In this document: piece after piece, positions 13,801-25,800 of the stretch | How positions within the stretch are numbered: the first letter of the stretch is position 1 | Layout of the letters: every line of letters starts with the position of its first letter | Assembly: GCF_030272615.1 (NCBI RefSeq) | Contig: NC_081405.1 | Location: 152,748,113-152,812,112 of the forward strand | From: Cryptomeria japonica | Lineage: Eukaryota > Streptophyta > Pinopsida > Cupressales > Cupressaceae | Length of the DNA: 64,000 nucleotides | Reading direction: 5' to 3' | Notes under the pieces: generated by a model | Databases searched by the model: none | The model's input: the letters and a program-made list of their open reading frames with translations, nothing else | Told to the model about the DNA's origin: nothing | Program-made: the position numbers and the translations under genes

Positions 13801-16800
13801 ATAAGTCTTGAATAAGAACTTCAAAAAATTCTTCATACCTCCTCCTTTGAAAGCCTAACTATACAAAACCTTGAAAAATGATGAAAGAAGGCCAGATTTT
13901 GATGGACAAGGCTTAGATTATAGTCCTCCCTTGGATGAATTACGCCTCCATTAGCCTTCAAAATGAATTTCACCTTCTTTAGTCTCTACACTTAGCAAAA
14001 AATCGCCTTCAAACACCTTCCAAAATCTGGAAATTATCCTCTAGCTTGCCCAATTTCGCACCTCCAAATATGCTCTTTAAATTCGCATGAGAGATAATGC
14101 AAGAATGATTTGAATTTGCTAAAGAACCTCTCCCATTATATAGAGTGCTCACCTTGATTCTTGTTGAGGCCGACTTGACAAAAAGGAAATGAAAATGAAA
14201 TAAAACCCCCCTTTTTGAAGGATGGCCGACTTGGCAAATTAGCTTTAAAATAAGATAAAATCCCACTTAAAAGGAGGCCGACTTGCTTGTAAAAGCAAAT
14301 AAATGTATTTGAGCGCTCACCTTGATTTAAAATTTGAAAATTAATTTCAAGGCTTCAAAGGTGGGTTTTTTCATTTGTTTTAAGGCTTAGAATTTAATTA
14401 ATCAAATTATGAATGCCTTAATTTATGCAAACTTGCTTTAGTTTTCCAAATGTCTTGAAATAGGCAAATTTAATGAAAGGCTATAGGCTAGCTTAGGAAT
14501 GTTAAAGCTTGATCAAGACCCCTTAAGCATCAAGATATCCACAGTGATGGTTTAAACCCCTTGTCTAGACTTGCTCACTAGATAAAATTGAAATTTTCCC
14601 AACCAATATTTGCAAATTTCCATGCCTTTGTATTCTCAATCTTGTAATTTGCCTTAGACTCAATCAAACAAGGTTGAAAAATAGATTTTTTGATATTTTC
14701 GCCCTGGACCCTCAGGAAGGGTCAGGAGTGATTTTCCTCCTTATCCTTAAAACTTTCATTCTTAACAATCCCTTTTCACTTTAAATCAATTCAAACATCA
14801 TTTCAAGCTTATCCCTATGCCTAACTTCGCTCAATTCTGGAGGAAAAGTCCAATTTTAGGTTTTTCGCCCTGGGCCCTCAGCAAGGGTCAGGGGCGATTT
14901 TCCTTATTTAGCTTGATTGCTCCTTTGTTGGCCATCCAAATTGTCTTCACAGGATAAAACATACCTTTTCACCTCCATTCCAACCATAAAAATCATTTTG
15001 TCTTTACAAGAAAGAGGTGTTTTTGAGAATTTCGCTCTGGGCCTCTTAAGAGGGTCAGGAGCGAATTTTGCAATTTTAACCAAAATGTTCCACTTTTCAC
15101 TTTGAAACCTCTTTGTCAAGTAAGATCTCACCCTGTGATACGCTATGAATATGATTTCATGTCCAAGAAAGGTAAAATACTGTGCTTATAAAGAATTTCA
15201 CCCTGGACCCTCAAGAAGGGTCAGGAGCGAATTTCCTCTTCTGGGCAAAATTCCTTCATCTTCAACCGAATTAGGGGCTCTATTAAGTTCATCTCACTAT
15301 TCATCATACCTTTGGCATTTCAATTCAACCAAAACTGAGGAAAAAACATCTCCCACAAGATTTTCGCCCTGGACCCTTAGCAAGGGTTAGGAGCGAATTT
15401 TAAGTTTTCAACAAAATCCTTCACTTTTTCAAATTGACACTTTCTCAGGTGGGTAAAGGGAGATATCCTTATTTCACTCATGTTTTAAGACTTGTTCTTT
15501 TTCACTACAAAATAAGGGAAATTCAAAATTTCACCCTGGGCCTTCAGCAAGGGTCAGGAGCGAATTTACCTTTGTTGCCCAAAATTCACCATTTTTCAAG
15601 CTTTCAAAACTCCAAATGCATCAAGTGACATCGAATCTTCCTTCCAGGAGACCCTACACATAAAAAATTTAGCCAAAATTAGTGACAAATAAGCTCAAAT
15701 AAGATTTTCGCTCTGGACCCTCTAGAAGGGTCAGGGGCGAAATCTTCATCCCAGGCTAAACTGCTCAATGTTCAAGTTTCAAACCACTTCACAAGGCAAA
15801 ATTAGATGGTTTTCCAAGTTAGGAACAAGTTTTCAAGCTCAAACAAGGTGGCAAATGAATTTTATAATGAATTTCGCTCTGGACCCTCTGGAAGGGTCAG
15901 GAGCGAAATTCGCTTTGGACCCTCTGGAAGGGTCAAGAGCGAAATTTGAGTTTTTAAACTCTCCGTCAGGATCATTTTATGGAATATAACATTTAAGTAT
16001 CTTATACTTTAAGTTATATTCCATATATACTTTCAGGATATTTGAGAGTGGTTTCAGACCTCCAGGAGCTATATTGCAAAATCTAGTTTTTGGAGGATTC
16101 ATCAGTTTTCTAGACTTAGTCAAATTCCAGGACATTCCAGACATCAGCACTCACCAACTTGACCTAGCTCAAGTAGAACCTGCTATCCAGGTGATCCCCT
16201 TGGCGACCCTCGAAAGTTAAAGGCTAGCAGACAAAACCCTAAAAGACCTAGAAAACAAACCCTAGAAAGCAAAAAGCAGGGGTCCCCATTTGCAATGGGG
16301 CAATGTGTGAAATGGTCACAACACATACTAGTGGCTGCGTTGAAGAGTATACCATACTTCACTGGTGAAACATCTACATCCTCCAATGAGCTCCATGAGG
16401 TCAAGGCTCTACTGCAAAACTTTGGCAATGAATTGGTGGCACTAAAAAGACAACAAACTCAGTATACAGACCTTACCAAGCACAAGGTTAGAATTATCAG
16501 CAGAACAGGCCACCCTTTCAAGGGCAAAACCAATGGAGCAATGCCAGGCCTTTGAATAGTGTGAACCCCACAAACGCAAGCAACTCAAAGGCAATAGTTC
16601 CAATGCAAAATAACCTTGCCCAAGAGCAAGATTGGTGTCAACCATGTAATCAACCACACAACCAAGGTGTATGCCAAAGTGGAGGGTTTGTTCAAACTTT
16701 AGTAGTGCAAGATGAGCTGACCACTTCTAGCCAGCAATATGACCCAAATCAGCCTAGTGTGGGTCCCTAGGCTCACTTGCAAGGGGATTCTACCTTTGTC

Positions 16801-19800
16801 AATTGGCAGGGGGCAGAATTTTGTGGTTTGAACAAAACAAATGGTGAGTCCATGCTGCAGTATGCAAGGTCAAAGAAGAGAGCCATAGAGGCTACCTCAC
16901 CTTCAACATCAGTCCAAGCTCCAACACCTAATGTAGCCATCCATGATACAAGCCAAAGTACCATCCAAGGGAACAAGAGGCAGGAGGAGACCCAGGTCAT
17001 CCAAAGAGCAAAGGCGGACCTTGTAGCCTCAAAGGGGCCTCGAAAACCAGCTGGTGTCCCTTTCAACATAGTTGATCAAATGAAGAAGGCCAACCTCAAC
17101 GTCACTATGTGGGAGGCCCTTTCAATCCCATCTCAAAGGGATTTGCTTAAGGAGGCACTGAAGGAAATCAATCAGTCAGGTGAGGAGGCAACAATCAACG
17201 GAAAGACAGTCTCCACCAGTTTGGTGCAACCCAAGGAGGAAGAAGATTCAAGCAAGATCAGCAAGCCTCCCCCTTTTTATCTCTCCTTAATCATAGGAGA
17301 CAACTTGGTTCACAACTGCATGATAGATTCAAGAGCTAGTAGCTCAGTCATGCCTAAGAAGGTAGCTGATCTTCTTGGCATAGAATATGAACCCGTGACC
17401 AAAGGGGTGGTCCAGTTAGATGGCACTTCTATTAAAACAGTAGGGGTGGTAAAAAATCTGAAGTTAACCTTGCATGCATGCCTTGGTTGCACTGTCTTGC
17501 AAGACGTATCAATCATCGACCTCCCTGCCTTCTTTGCCATCTACCTGTCTAGAGACTTCACCGCCAAGATAGGTGGGTACTTGTCTTCTGATTGGTCCCA
17601 CATGTTATTTCGAACAAGGTATGGTACCAAGGTCACCATAAGGGCAGAGTCCATTGCCCAAAACCACATTGAACCCTACACCCCTAGCCCTATAAACATG
17701 AATTGCACTTTGCATGAAGAGGGAGAGGAGTGTGCTGTCCGTGAGCCTGCTACTCTCTTACAGGAGGTTCCTGATTGCTTGCTGGACGAATGGGCCAATG
17801 CTTTTCAGTTTGATCCATTAGCTGAGACTGAAGAGACTGGGCTTGGCACCTATTGTATCCATGAAGAGGATACTCCTATCCCTAACCTCATCAAGACGCA
17901 AGGAGATTCAGAGGGGTTATGGAGCATGTTTTTTGATGGTTCAAGAAACAAGAATGGTGCAGGCGTCGGGGTAATGCTTGTTTCTCCTGAGCAGGAAAAA
18001 TATTTCTTCTCTTTTAGGCTTCAATTTGGTTGCACTAACAATGTCGCTGAGTATGAAGCCTTGATCCAAGGTCTCCAACTTGCACAAAGCAGAAAGATAA
18101 GATCTCTGCAAGTATTTGGAGATAGTGAGTTGGTTGTTAATCACATCCGAGCCCAAAGTGTAGCAAAAAACAACCTACTCAAATCATACAAACATGGGGT
18201 TTGGGACTTGATTGAAGGATTCAAGGCCTTCAATATCCAAAGCATTCCTAGGGGTCAAAACAAGCATGCTGATAGGCTTGCAGCAGTTGGTGCTCAATTC
18301 GACATACCAACGCATGTTGCACGAGAGGAAGAGCAACACATCAGACTTGTTGTGAGGCCCGCTGTCCCGGACAATCAAGTGAATTGGCAAGTGTTTGAAA
18401 GTGATCAGCAGATTGTCAACTTCTTGCAAAATGAAGTAGAATTTTCTGCTAAAAATCAGTCCAAGCTGCAAGACCAGTATGGAGATCAAATCATGCAGCT
18501 TGACTCCAACAAGTTTCCAAAAGGTCTAGTTACCTTGGAGGGCATTTTCAACTCGGATGATCAGTTGAAGAAGAGGATGAACTTGGTTGCAAAGAGGGGT
18601 GATTACAAGCCAGTTGTTGTTGCTGAGGGTAGGTCCTTGAACTTGGGCAAGGTGTGTTCCTCAACCGAACAAGAGGCCTTTGTTGAGCTTTGCCAACAAT
18701 ATGATGACATAGTTGCTTGGACCTATGAAGACTTGAAGGGTTTTGATCATAGCTTAGCCCAGCATACCATAGAACTAAACTCGGATGCAAAGCCAGTAAG
18801 ACAAAAGCAAAGGCCAATAAATCCCAAAATTGAGCCACTAATGAGGAAGGAGTTGACCAAGCTCATAGAAGCCAATATCATCTTCCCTATCAAGCACTCC
18901 TCTTGGGTGGCCAACCTTGTCCCTGTAAGGAAGAAGAATGGGGAGATCAGACTATGTGTAGACTTTAGGGATCTCAATAGAGCCTCCCTTAAAGATCACT
19001 ATCCCCTTCCCTCTATGGAGCAGATTCTCCAAAAGGTCAGTGGCTCAAAAAGATTTTCATTCTTGGATGGGTATTCAGGCTACAATCAAATCTTGGTCCA
19101 GGAATCAGACCAATACAAGACTGCATTTACTACTAAGTGGGGCACCTATGCTTATTGTAAAATGCCCTTTGGGCTAACCAATGCAGGTGCCACGTTCCAA
19201 AGAGCAATGGACATGGCCTTCAAGGGTGTATTAGCAAAGTTTGTACTTGTATACCTTGATGACATAACTGTTTATTCGAAGCATGTAGCTGACCATCTTG
19301 GTCATCTTGAGCAAGTGTTCATGAAATGTAGGGAGTATGGTGTGTCCTTGAACCCTAGCAAGTGTGTATTTGCTACTGATCAAGGAAGATTGCTAGGACA
19401 CATCGTATCCAAAGAGGGTTTGACCATTGATCCAAAGCGAGTGGAGGCTAGTCTTTCTCTTCCACTCCCCAATCACAAGAAAGGATTGCAAAGTTTCCTT
19501 GGTAGGATCAACTTTGTGAGGAGGTTCATTCCCAACCTTGCCACAATGGTAAAACCCCTCACTTCCATGTTGAAGAAAAACTTGGTCTTCAGTTGGACCA
19601 AGGAAGGAAGGGCCGGTTTCGAAGAGATCAAACAAGCAATTGCTCAGGCCCCTACCCTCGTCAATCCTAATTATGAAAGGGATTTTATCCTCCATACCTT
19701 CGGAGGAGAATCCAGCATTTCAGCTGTCCTAACACAGCTGAATGATGACAAGTTGGAGCAACCTATCGCTTTCTTTAGTGAGGGGCTAAAGGACTATGAA

Positions 19801-22800
19801 CTTAGATATGGCTATATAGAGAAGCAAGTCCTCACTGTTGTAAGGGCATTAAAAAAGTTCAGGCACATGTTGTCCAACAACAGGATCCAGCTCTTAGTTC
19901 CGCATGCAAGTGTCAAGGATTTCCTTCTAAACAAGGATATCAGTGAGAAGAGGGCTGGGTGGATAACCAAGGTCATGGAGTATGACATCAACATCAAGAT
20001 CACAAAGCTTGTAAGAGGCAGGGGCCTATGTGAACAACTTGTCTCATCTTTTGAGACTACTTCAGAGGTCGCCCTTGTGTTACAAGAGGATCAACCAACT
20101 GACAACATCACTCAATTCAGTTGGGTAAGTGACATGACCACCTTCTTAATGGAAGGTAGATACCCCCAAGGTCTGGACAGGACCAAAAGAAGACATTTCA
20201 GGTTGCATTCCATTCCCTATGTCTTAGTGCATGGCACTCTTTTTCGAAAAAACTCTAATGGAGTCTTACTAAGACGTATTGAGCAAAACCAAGTCAGCAA
20301 ATTGTTAGAGGAATTTCATGATGGCTCTTCAAGGGGCCACTTCTCTGCAAGGACTACGACTATCAAAATAATGAGGGCTGGTTATTACTGGCCATTCTTA
20401 TTCAGTGACTCACATAGATGGGTGAAGAATTGCAAGAAATGTGCTCTCTTCTCTGGGAAGCAAAGACTAGCTGCCCTACCCCTTCATCCCATCCAAGCAA
20501 ATCAACCATTCGCCCAATGGGGTTTAGACTTCATTGGCATGATAAACACACCTTCTAGTGCTGGCCATAAGTGGATATTGGCCGCAATAGATTACTTCAC
20601 TAGGTGGACAGAGGCAGTTGCATTGAGGGATGCTACTGAGGCCTCAGTGTTAGAATTCCTTGAGAGAATTGTGACAAGATTCGGTGTCCCCTCCACCATC
20701 ATATCAGACAATGCCAGGGCATTTGTTGGAACCCAAATCAGTTCTTGGGTAGTTAAGCATGGTGTATACTTGAAGACATCATCCAACTATTACCCTCAGG
20801 GTAACGGCTTGGCTGAATCTTCCAACAAGAACCTCATTAGGATAATTAAAAGGACAATTGAAGACAATCAGAGGGCATGGCACACTAAGTTGAGGACAGC
20901 CTTATGGGTTGAAAGGATCACACCCAAGAGGGCGATTGGCAACTCCCCTTTCATTCTAGTATATGGGGAAGAAGCAAGACTCCCAACTTCCCTAGAGTTA
21001 CCCTCTCTTGAGCTAGCACATCAGCTGGAATTAATAGAGAATGATGCCATGACAGTAAGACTAGCTGAGCTGATGGAGCTGGAGGAGGTTAGAAGTCAGG
21101 CTATGCATACACTTCAGACTCATCAAGAGCAGGTTAAGAAGGTTTTTGACAAAAAGGCTACTAATAGGGTCTTCAAAGAGGGAGACCTAGTTCTCAAGTG
21201 GGATGCAAACAGAGCCAAAGCTGGGCGACACTCCAAATTTGATGCTATCTGGAGTGGTCCATATGTCATCACTAGTTGCAAGGAGGCCAATGCATTTCAT
21301 CTCTCCAAGCTTGATGGTGAAGTTCTTCCAATCCCAGTGAATGGGATTCATCTCAAGCCTTGCTTCTAAAGAGGGTGTTGATGACTATGTAAATATTAGA
21401 CTAGAGGTTGTTTTGCTTTCATAAGTGCTTATGCACGCACCACATTCTCCTTAAGAGGGTGTATGCTCTAGTTTTCAGTTTTCCTCCAAGTGATGGCACA
21501 CATGTTTGGGTCTTCCATGACTCAGTGCCCAATGGATGCTTAAGGCTTCTGGACTTCATGCTTAGCAGGCAAGCATCTCGCAAAAATCGCCAAAAATGTT
21601 GTCATTTTATGACACCCTTGGTCCATCAGTGAGAACCGATCGGAGATATGTTCCATGGACCAGCGCTGTCCAGTTGATCAAGGAGAAAAGCAATGAAATC
21701 ATGGTTTGAAGTGTTGTCTTGTCGGAAGTTCCTTGGCCCTCTCTTTCTCTAGCTCGAAACTTCGGAACCCCGAGGTTCCGAGTTTCTTTGCCTTAGCTTC
21801 TTTCTTTCCTACTCCGAAACTCTAAGTCTCCGAAGTTCCCTTCCTTCCCTTAGCTTTTCTTCATTCTTCAACCCCGGAATTCCGGAACCCCCAGGTTCTG
21901 AAGTTCCTTCCCCAACTACGGAGACCCTAGTCCCCAAAGTTCCCCAACTACGGAGACCCCGGTCTCTGAAGTTCCCCAAGTTCCTAAGTCTTCTACCCCG
22001 AAACTCCGAAACCCTCAGGTTCTGAAGTTCCTTAGTCTTCAACCCCGGAACTTTGGAACCCCCAAGTTCCGAAGTTTCTTGTCCAACTACGGAGACCCCA
22101 GTCCCCGAAATTCCCCAAGTTCCGAAGTCTTCTACCCCGGAACTCCGGAACCCCCAGGTTTTGAAGTTCCTTTTCCAACTACGGAGACCCTGGTCCCCGA
22201 AGTTCCCCAAGTTCCTAAGTCTTCTACCCCAGAACTCCAGAACTCCCAGGTTCCGAAGTTCCTTAGTCTTCAACCCCAAAACTCCGGAACCCCCAGGTTT
22301 TGAAGTTCCTTGTCTAACTATGGAGACCCCGGTCCCCAAAGTTCCCCAACTACGGAGACCCCAGTCCCCGAAGTTCCCCAAGTTCCTAAGTCTCCGAAGT
22401 TCCCCAACTACGGAGACCCCGACCTCCGAAGTTCCCCAACTACGGAGACCTCGGTCTCCGAAGTTTTTCAAACTACTTCCGACTTGCAACACTTTTGGAT
22501 GGCGTGAGCGACACTCAAAGCTTTAAATGCTCCGACAGTTTTGGTGACTCATGCACTTTTTTTGTGGAGCCACAGGGGTGCATTTAATGTTTTTGGCAGG
22601 ATTTCCATCAAAGGAGGTATGGGGCCATGCTAGGTGACTTATGTCATGCCTGACTTTGGAAGGTCAGTTAATCCACCTTCCCAGGATTGCTCTTTGTGGG
22701 TATGGCTAGGTTGCTTGCATGTACAAGTCAAGTGCATGCACTTCCCTGCACCTCCAAACTGACATGCAGGGGCCATGATCACCATTGTAACCCATTTTTT

Positions 22801-25800
22801 CTATATAAGGCTGTTAAGCCTCATTGTAAGGGGTTCTCTCCCTGCTGCCTTGAGCTTTCTTATGCTCTTCTCTTCTCTTGAAGACTTGTAATTTTTGCAT
22901 TTCTGCAACTGTAAGACTGGCGTTTGGCCTTATGATTAATTGAAGAACACTATTCTTGCCTTCTTTCAACCTATTTATGTTGTGTATGCTTTCTTAGCTT
23001 CATCATAGGTGCATGTTGTGGCTCTTTCTCTTCATATATGCTGTGTTAACTGGTTTTCTAAGTGTGACTTGTGGGAATCCTTCTCCCCTCTTGGCATTCA
23101 GTGGATTCTAACCTTCATCTATGCATTGGGGTTACTCATATAACTGAAAGTTGTGCATCTTCAGGGTGTTTCAGTTAATTACTTGTGTCATTTGGGTAGG
23201 GAGAGGAATTGTCTCTTCTTGGTGCATCACCTCCCTTGTTTCAAGCAATTTCTCTCTTCTCTTTTCCTCTGCAAGTTGTTAGGGTAGGCTTAGGAGTTAG
23301 TTTTAAAGTGTTGAGTTGGTTCAACACCTACACCTAGAGAGAGAAGGAAGCCGGCCTTCTCCGGAGATTCAACCCCCTTGTGGAAGGTCCCACACTTCGG
23401 GGTTGTTTCCATGTTTCACAAGGTCGCTGAGTTGATAGCTCAACAAGGGTGCAAGCTTTTGTGATAACAGTTTGTGCATGCCAAGTTGTGAGCGTAGGGC
23501 CTCTTCTTCTATGTGGTTGACCGTGCTAGTTGGTGAGCTTTGATTGATTCTCTTGGGCTATGACTTGTCCATGTGGGCCCTGCAGTGGTGGGTTTGCAGA
23601 AAGGGCTTTTCGACAAGACTCCCTTTCGACAAGATCTTTTTTCGGACTATGTAGAGCCCCCAACTCTTGCCAACATGCTTTTTTCATGTGGGGTCTACTG
23701 CTTCTCCGCTAGTGGTTGTATATTGGTCCAGGTGTGCCATGATGTGTTCTTGCAGGACCCTCGATGGTATGATTGAATGTGTCCCTGCAGTGGGACCACC
23801 GTCGGATCCACTTCACCTCTTCGTGTCCGCTGTTCTTTAGTTGGCTCGCATTCCTTGGTCCACCCGTGCAGTGATGTGTTTGTGTGAGGGCCGCTTGTCT
23901 TTTCGACATAACCTCACAGTTCGACAAGAGCTTTATTTCCTTCCACTGGCAACTTGTAGTCATAGCGATAAAGAGATTTCGATGTGACACGACACTTGTC
24001 ATATTGAAATAGAGATAACCACGGTGACAAAGTGTTAGTCATCTCAAACTTGTTTTTCAGTGAGACATGGCATTTCATCATGATGTCAATTTTGGTCTTG
24101 CAGTGCCTTGGACCTATAGCGACATGAGATTACTTCGTTGTAACGATTGATGGGTCTGAGAAAAATTCTTCAAACGACAGAATTTGACCGAATCAAAGGG
24201 TTTCGATGACATGGTTGCAGCATGATATGTAAATTGTTCATGTGGGCTGTTTGACCAGCAATGACTAGATGATGTGGAATGTTAATCGATGATCTGGAGT
24301 GTGTAGAACGATTGAAGGTGAATCAGAATGACAGATGACTCTCGCGCACAGATGTAGAATTTAAATAAGGTAGATTTCTATCTAATCTGGCAGGCCAAGA
24401 GGAGATGAAGAGCATTTATGGCGACCCAGTTGCAGAACATCTTTTTGAAGCTCGAGGAAGAAAATCAGATCCAGGACTACTAAACATAGTAACCTAGTAT
24501 CAGAGATGTATCTGATTGGAGAAGACTCCCAAGGGGATATATTTATGACTGGCGGCCATCAAGTACAGATTATTCGATCTGTCTGTGGGAAGATTTCTTT
24601 GGAGCCCGAGAAGATATTTTTTGAACTCTTTCTGGAGGAAAATGTAATGTGTACAGAGATGAATGAAAGGAGATAGCCTTGATGTGATATGACTAAAGTG
24701 GTTGAGTTGAGCTGGTTGAGTTATAGACACGTAGCTTATGATCAAAATTGTTATGTGTGTGTTTAATTTTGTGGTGATGATGCTGCCAAGTGAGAAAGAG
24801 TGTGTGAAAAGTCGCAGTACAGTAAGTCGAGAGTTGTGAGAAGACAGAAAAATATAGAGGTAGAGATTAGAGAGTGGAGAAGACAGAGAGTTGAAGAGAA
24901 GAAGTGAACCAGGGTGCAGAGAGTTCAAAATTGCAGAAGAGGAGGACAAACAGAGTGTTACAAAAACATATTTGTAACATGGCAACAAAATTTGTAATCC
25001 TTTCTTTCATTGTTCTTTCTCTGAGTGGGTGCTCAGAGCCGGGGTAGGTGCTCCTTGATTAGGTGCTCTAAATTAGGGGTTGGTGCTCCTTGGTTTGGTG
25101 CCCTAAACATATTGTACAAGTGATTTTCTTTATGAGGCTGGATTGGAGTAGTAGACTCCAGCAGCTATTCTCACTAGGGTTTTTCCCACATTGGGTTTTC
25201 CTCGTAAATCTTTGTGTTATGTGGCTATCTCTTATGTGTGTGTGTTTTTAATCAAATTGCTTATTAGAGTTTTCACATATGTTTTAAAGGTTTAAATTTC
25301 TGACTATCACTGATTCACACCCCTCTCAGTGATCACTTGTGTTCTTCAGTACTCTTATTCTTGAAACTATGAAAGCCTTTTGGTTTCAGCAACAAAGTCT
25401 TGCCATGGGCAAGGTGTTGCATTGTTGCTTCCGTATTACAGGCTACCATGAATGGCTATCCTAAACATTGGTTTTAGTTCTCTTGTGAATTGGGATGAAG
25501 AGAACTTCTAAGCCATTATATCTTCATCATCAAAAGTGAAATTTTGTGCTTTACCTATTGGATGGTACCAAAACAGAAGGAAAATTATACATATTACTTG
25601 TGCTTGAAGGAGGACATAGATACTTAGGATAAAAAAATTTGTGGATGGTATCATCCTCTGCTCAATGCTCATGCTAAGCAAGATGAATTAGTGACTAGTT
25701 GGTTTCAAAGAAGGAAAAATGCTTCACTTACATGGGTTTCCCCATTCTCTCCAAATATCAAGCATCTCTATGGGAATCATTTAAGAGGAAGATTACAACT

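Larger units (their letters stand above)
12144..16323 (-). mobile_element. 4.18 kb LTR-like insertion in gag, probably a solo LTR
   Basis: The ends read TGTTG...CAACA and are flanked by an exact 5 bp duplication CATAC (12139-12143 and 16324-16328), as for LTR retrotransposons. No coding region and no second terminal copy were found, so a single very long LTR fits best. The minus orientation is favoured by the start tgttgtgaccatttcacaca and by two TATA boxes on that strand. Read that way, a 1.2 kb hairpin array lies upstream of the TATA boxes, in the U3 position. Three copies of ggccgacttg occur at about 14168, 14224 and 14276. A gutted non-autonomous element is the alternative. Confidence 0.6.
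9729..23469 (+). mobile_element. Tat-like Ty3/gypsy LTR retrotransposon
   Basis: The complete insertion is flanked by the exact 5 bp duplication GTTTG (9724-9728 and 23470-23474). It comprises a 5' LTR of 1748 bp, a primer-binding site, a leader, broken gag, an open pol (protease, RNase H, reverse transcriptase, second RNase H, integrase) and a 3' LTR of 1873 bp. The first 105 bp of the two LTRs differ at only two sites, both transitions, which suggests a fairly young insertion. The extra RNase H and the GPY-type integrase end place it in or near the Tat lineage. It sits inside the copia-type solo LTR within the phosphatase intron. Confidence 0.9.
21597..23469 (+). repeat. 3' LTR of the gypsy element
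   Basis: It begins TGTTGTCATT and ends GATAACA, and is followed by the GTTTG duplication. It is 125 bp longer than the 5' LTR, mostly because its hairpin array has more modules. Confidence 0.9.
9033..25348 (+). mobile_element. Copia-type solo LTR, split by a gypsy insertion
   Basis: The left piece (9033-9728) starts tgttggcattgttgtcattg, a common start for copia LTRs of this type. The right piece (23475-25348) carries the usual U5 hallmark, gggtttttcccacattgggt (25178-25197), then ttcacacccctctcagtg and an end at ttcttca. The flanks ggact (9028-9032) and gtact (25349-25353) look like an imperfect 5 bp target duplication. Without the gypsy element the LTR would be about 2.57 kb. No internal coding region or second LTR was seen, so it is probably a solo LTR. 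The right end is inferred. Confidence 0.5.

Noticed and set aside
14700..15941. Possible CRISPR array
   Set aside because: The regular repeats recall one, but spacing is 166 bp, the cores are imperfect palindromes, spacers are related in composition, and the context is a plant retroelement.
24488..24505. tagtatcagag near 24494 as a copia primer-binding site
   Set aside because: It lacks the leading TGG and lies well inside the LTR, whose end hallmark comes some 850 bp later.
24500..24988. 162-codon minus-strand ORF
   Set aside because: It lies antisense within the copia-type solo LTR, with Ser/Leu/His-rich low-complexity content and no family signature.
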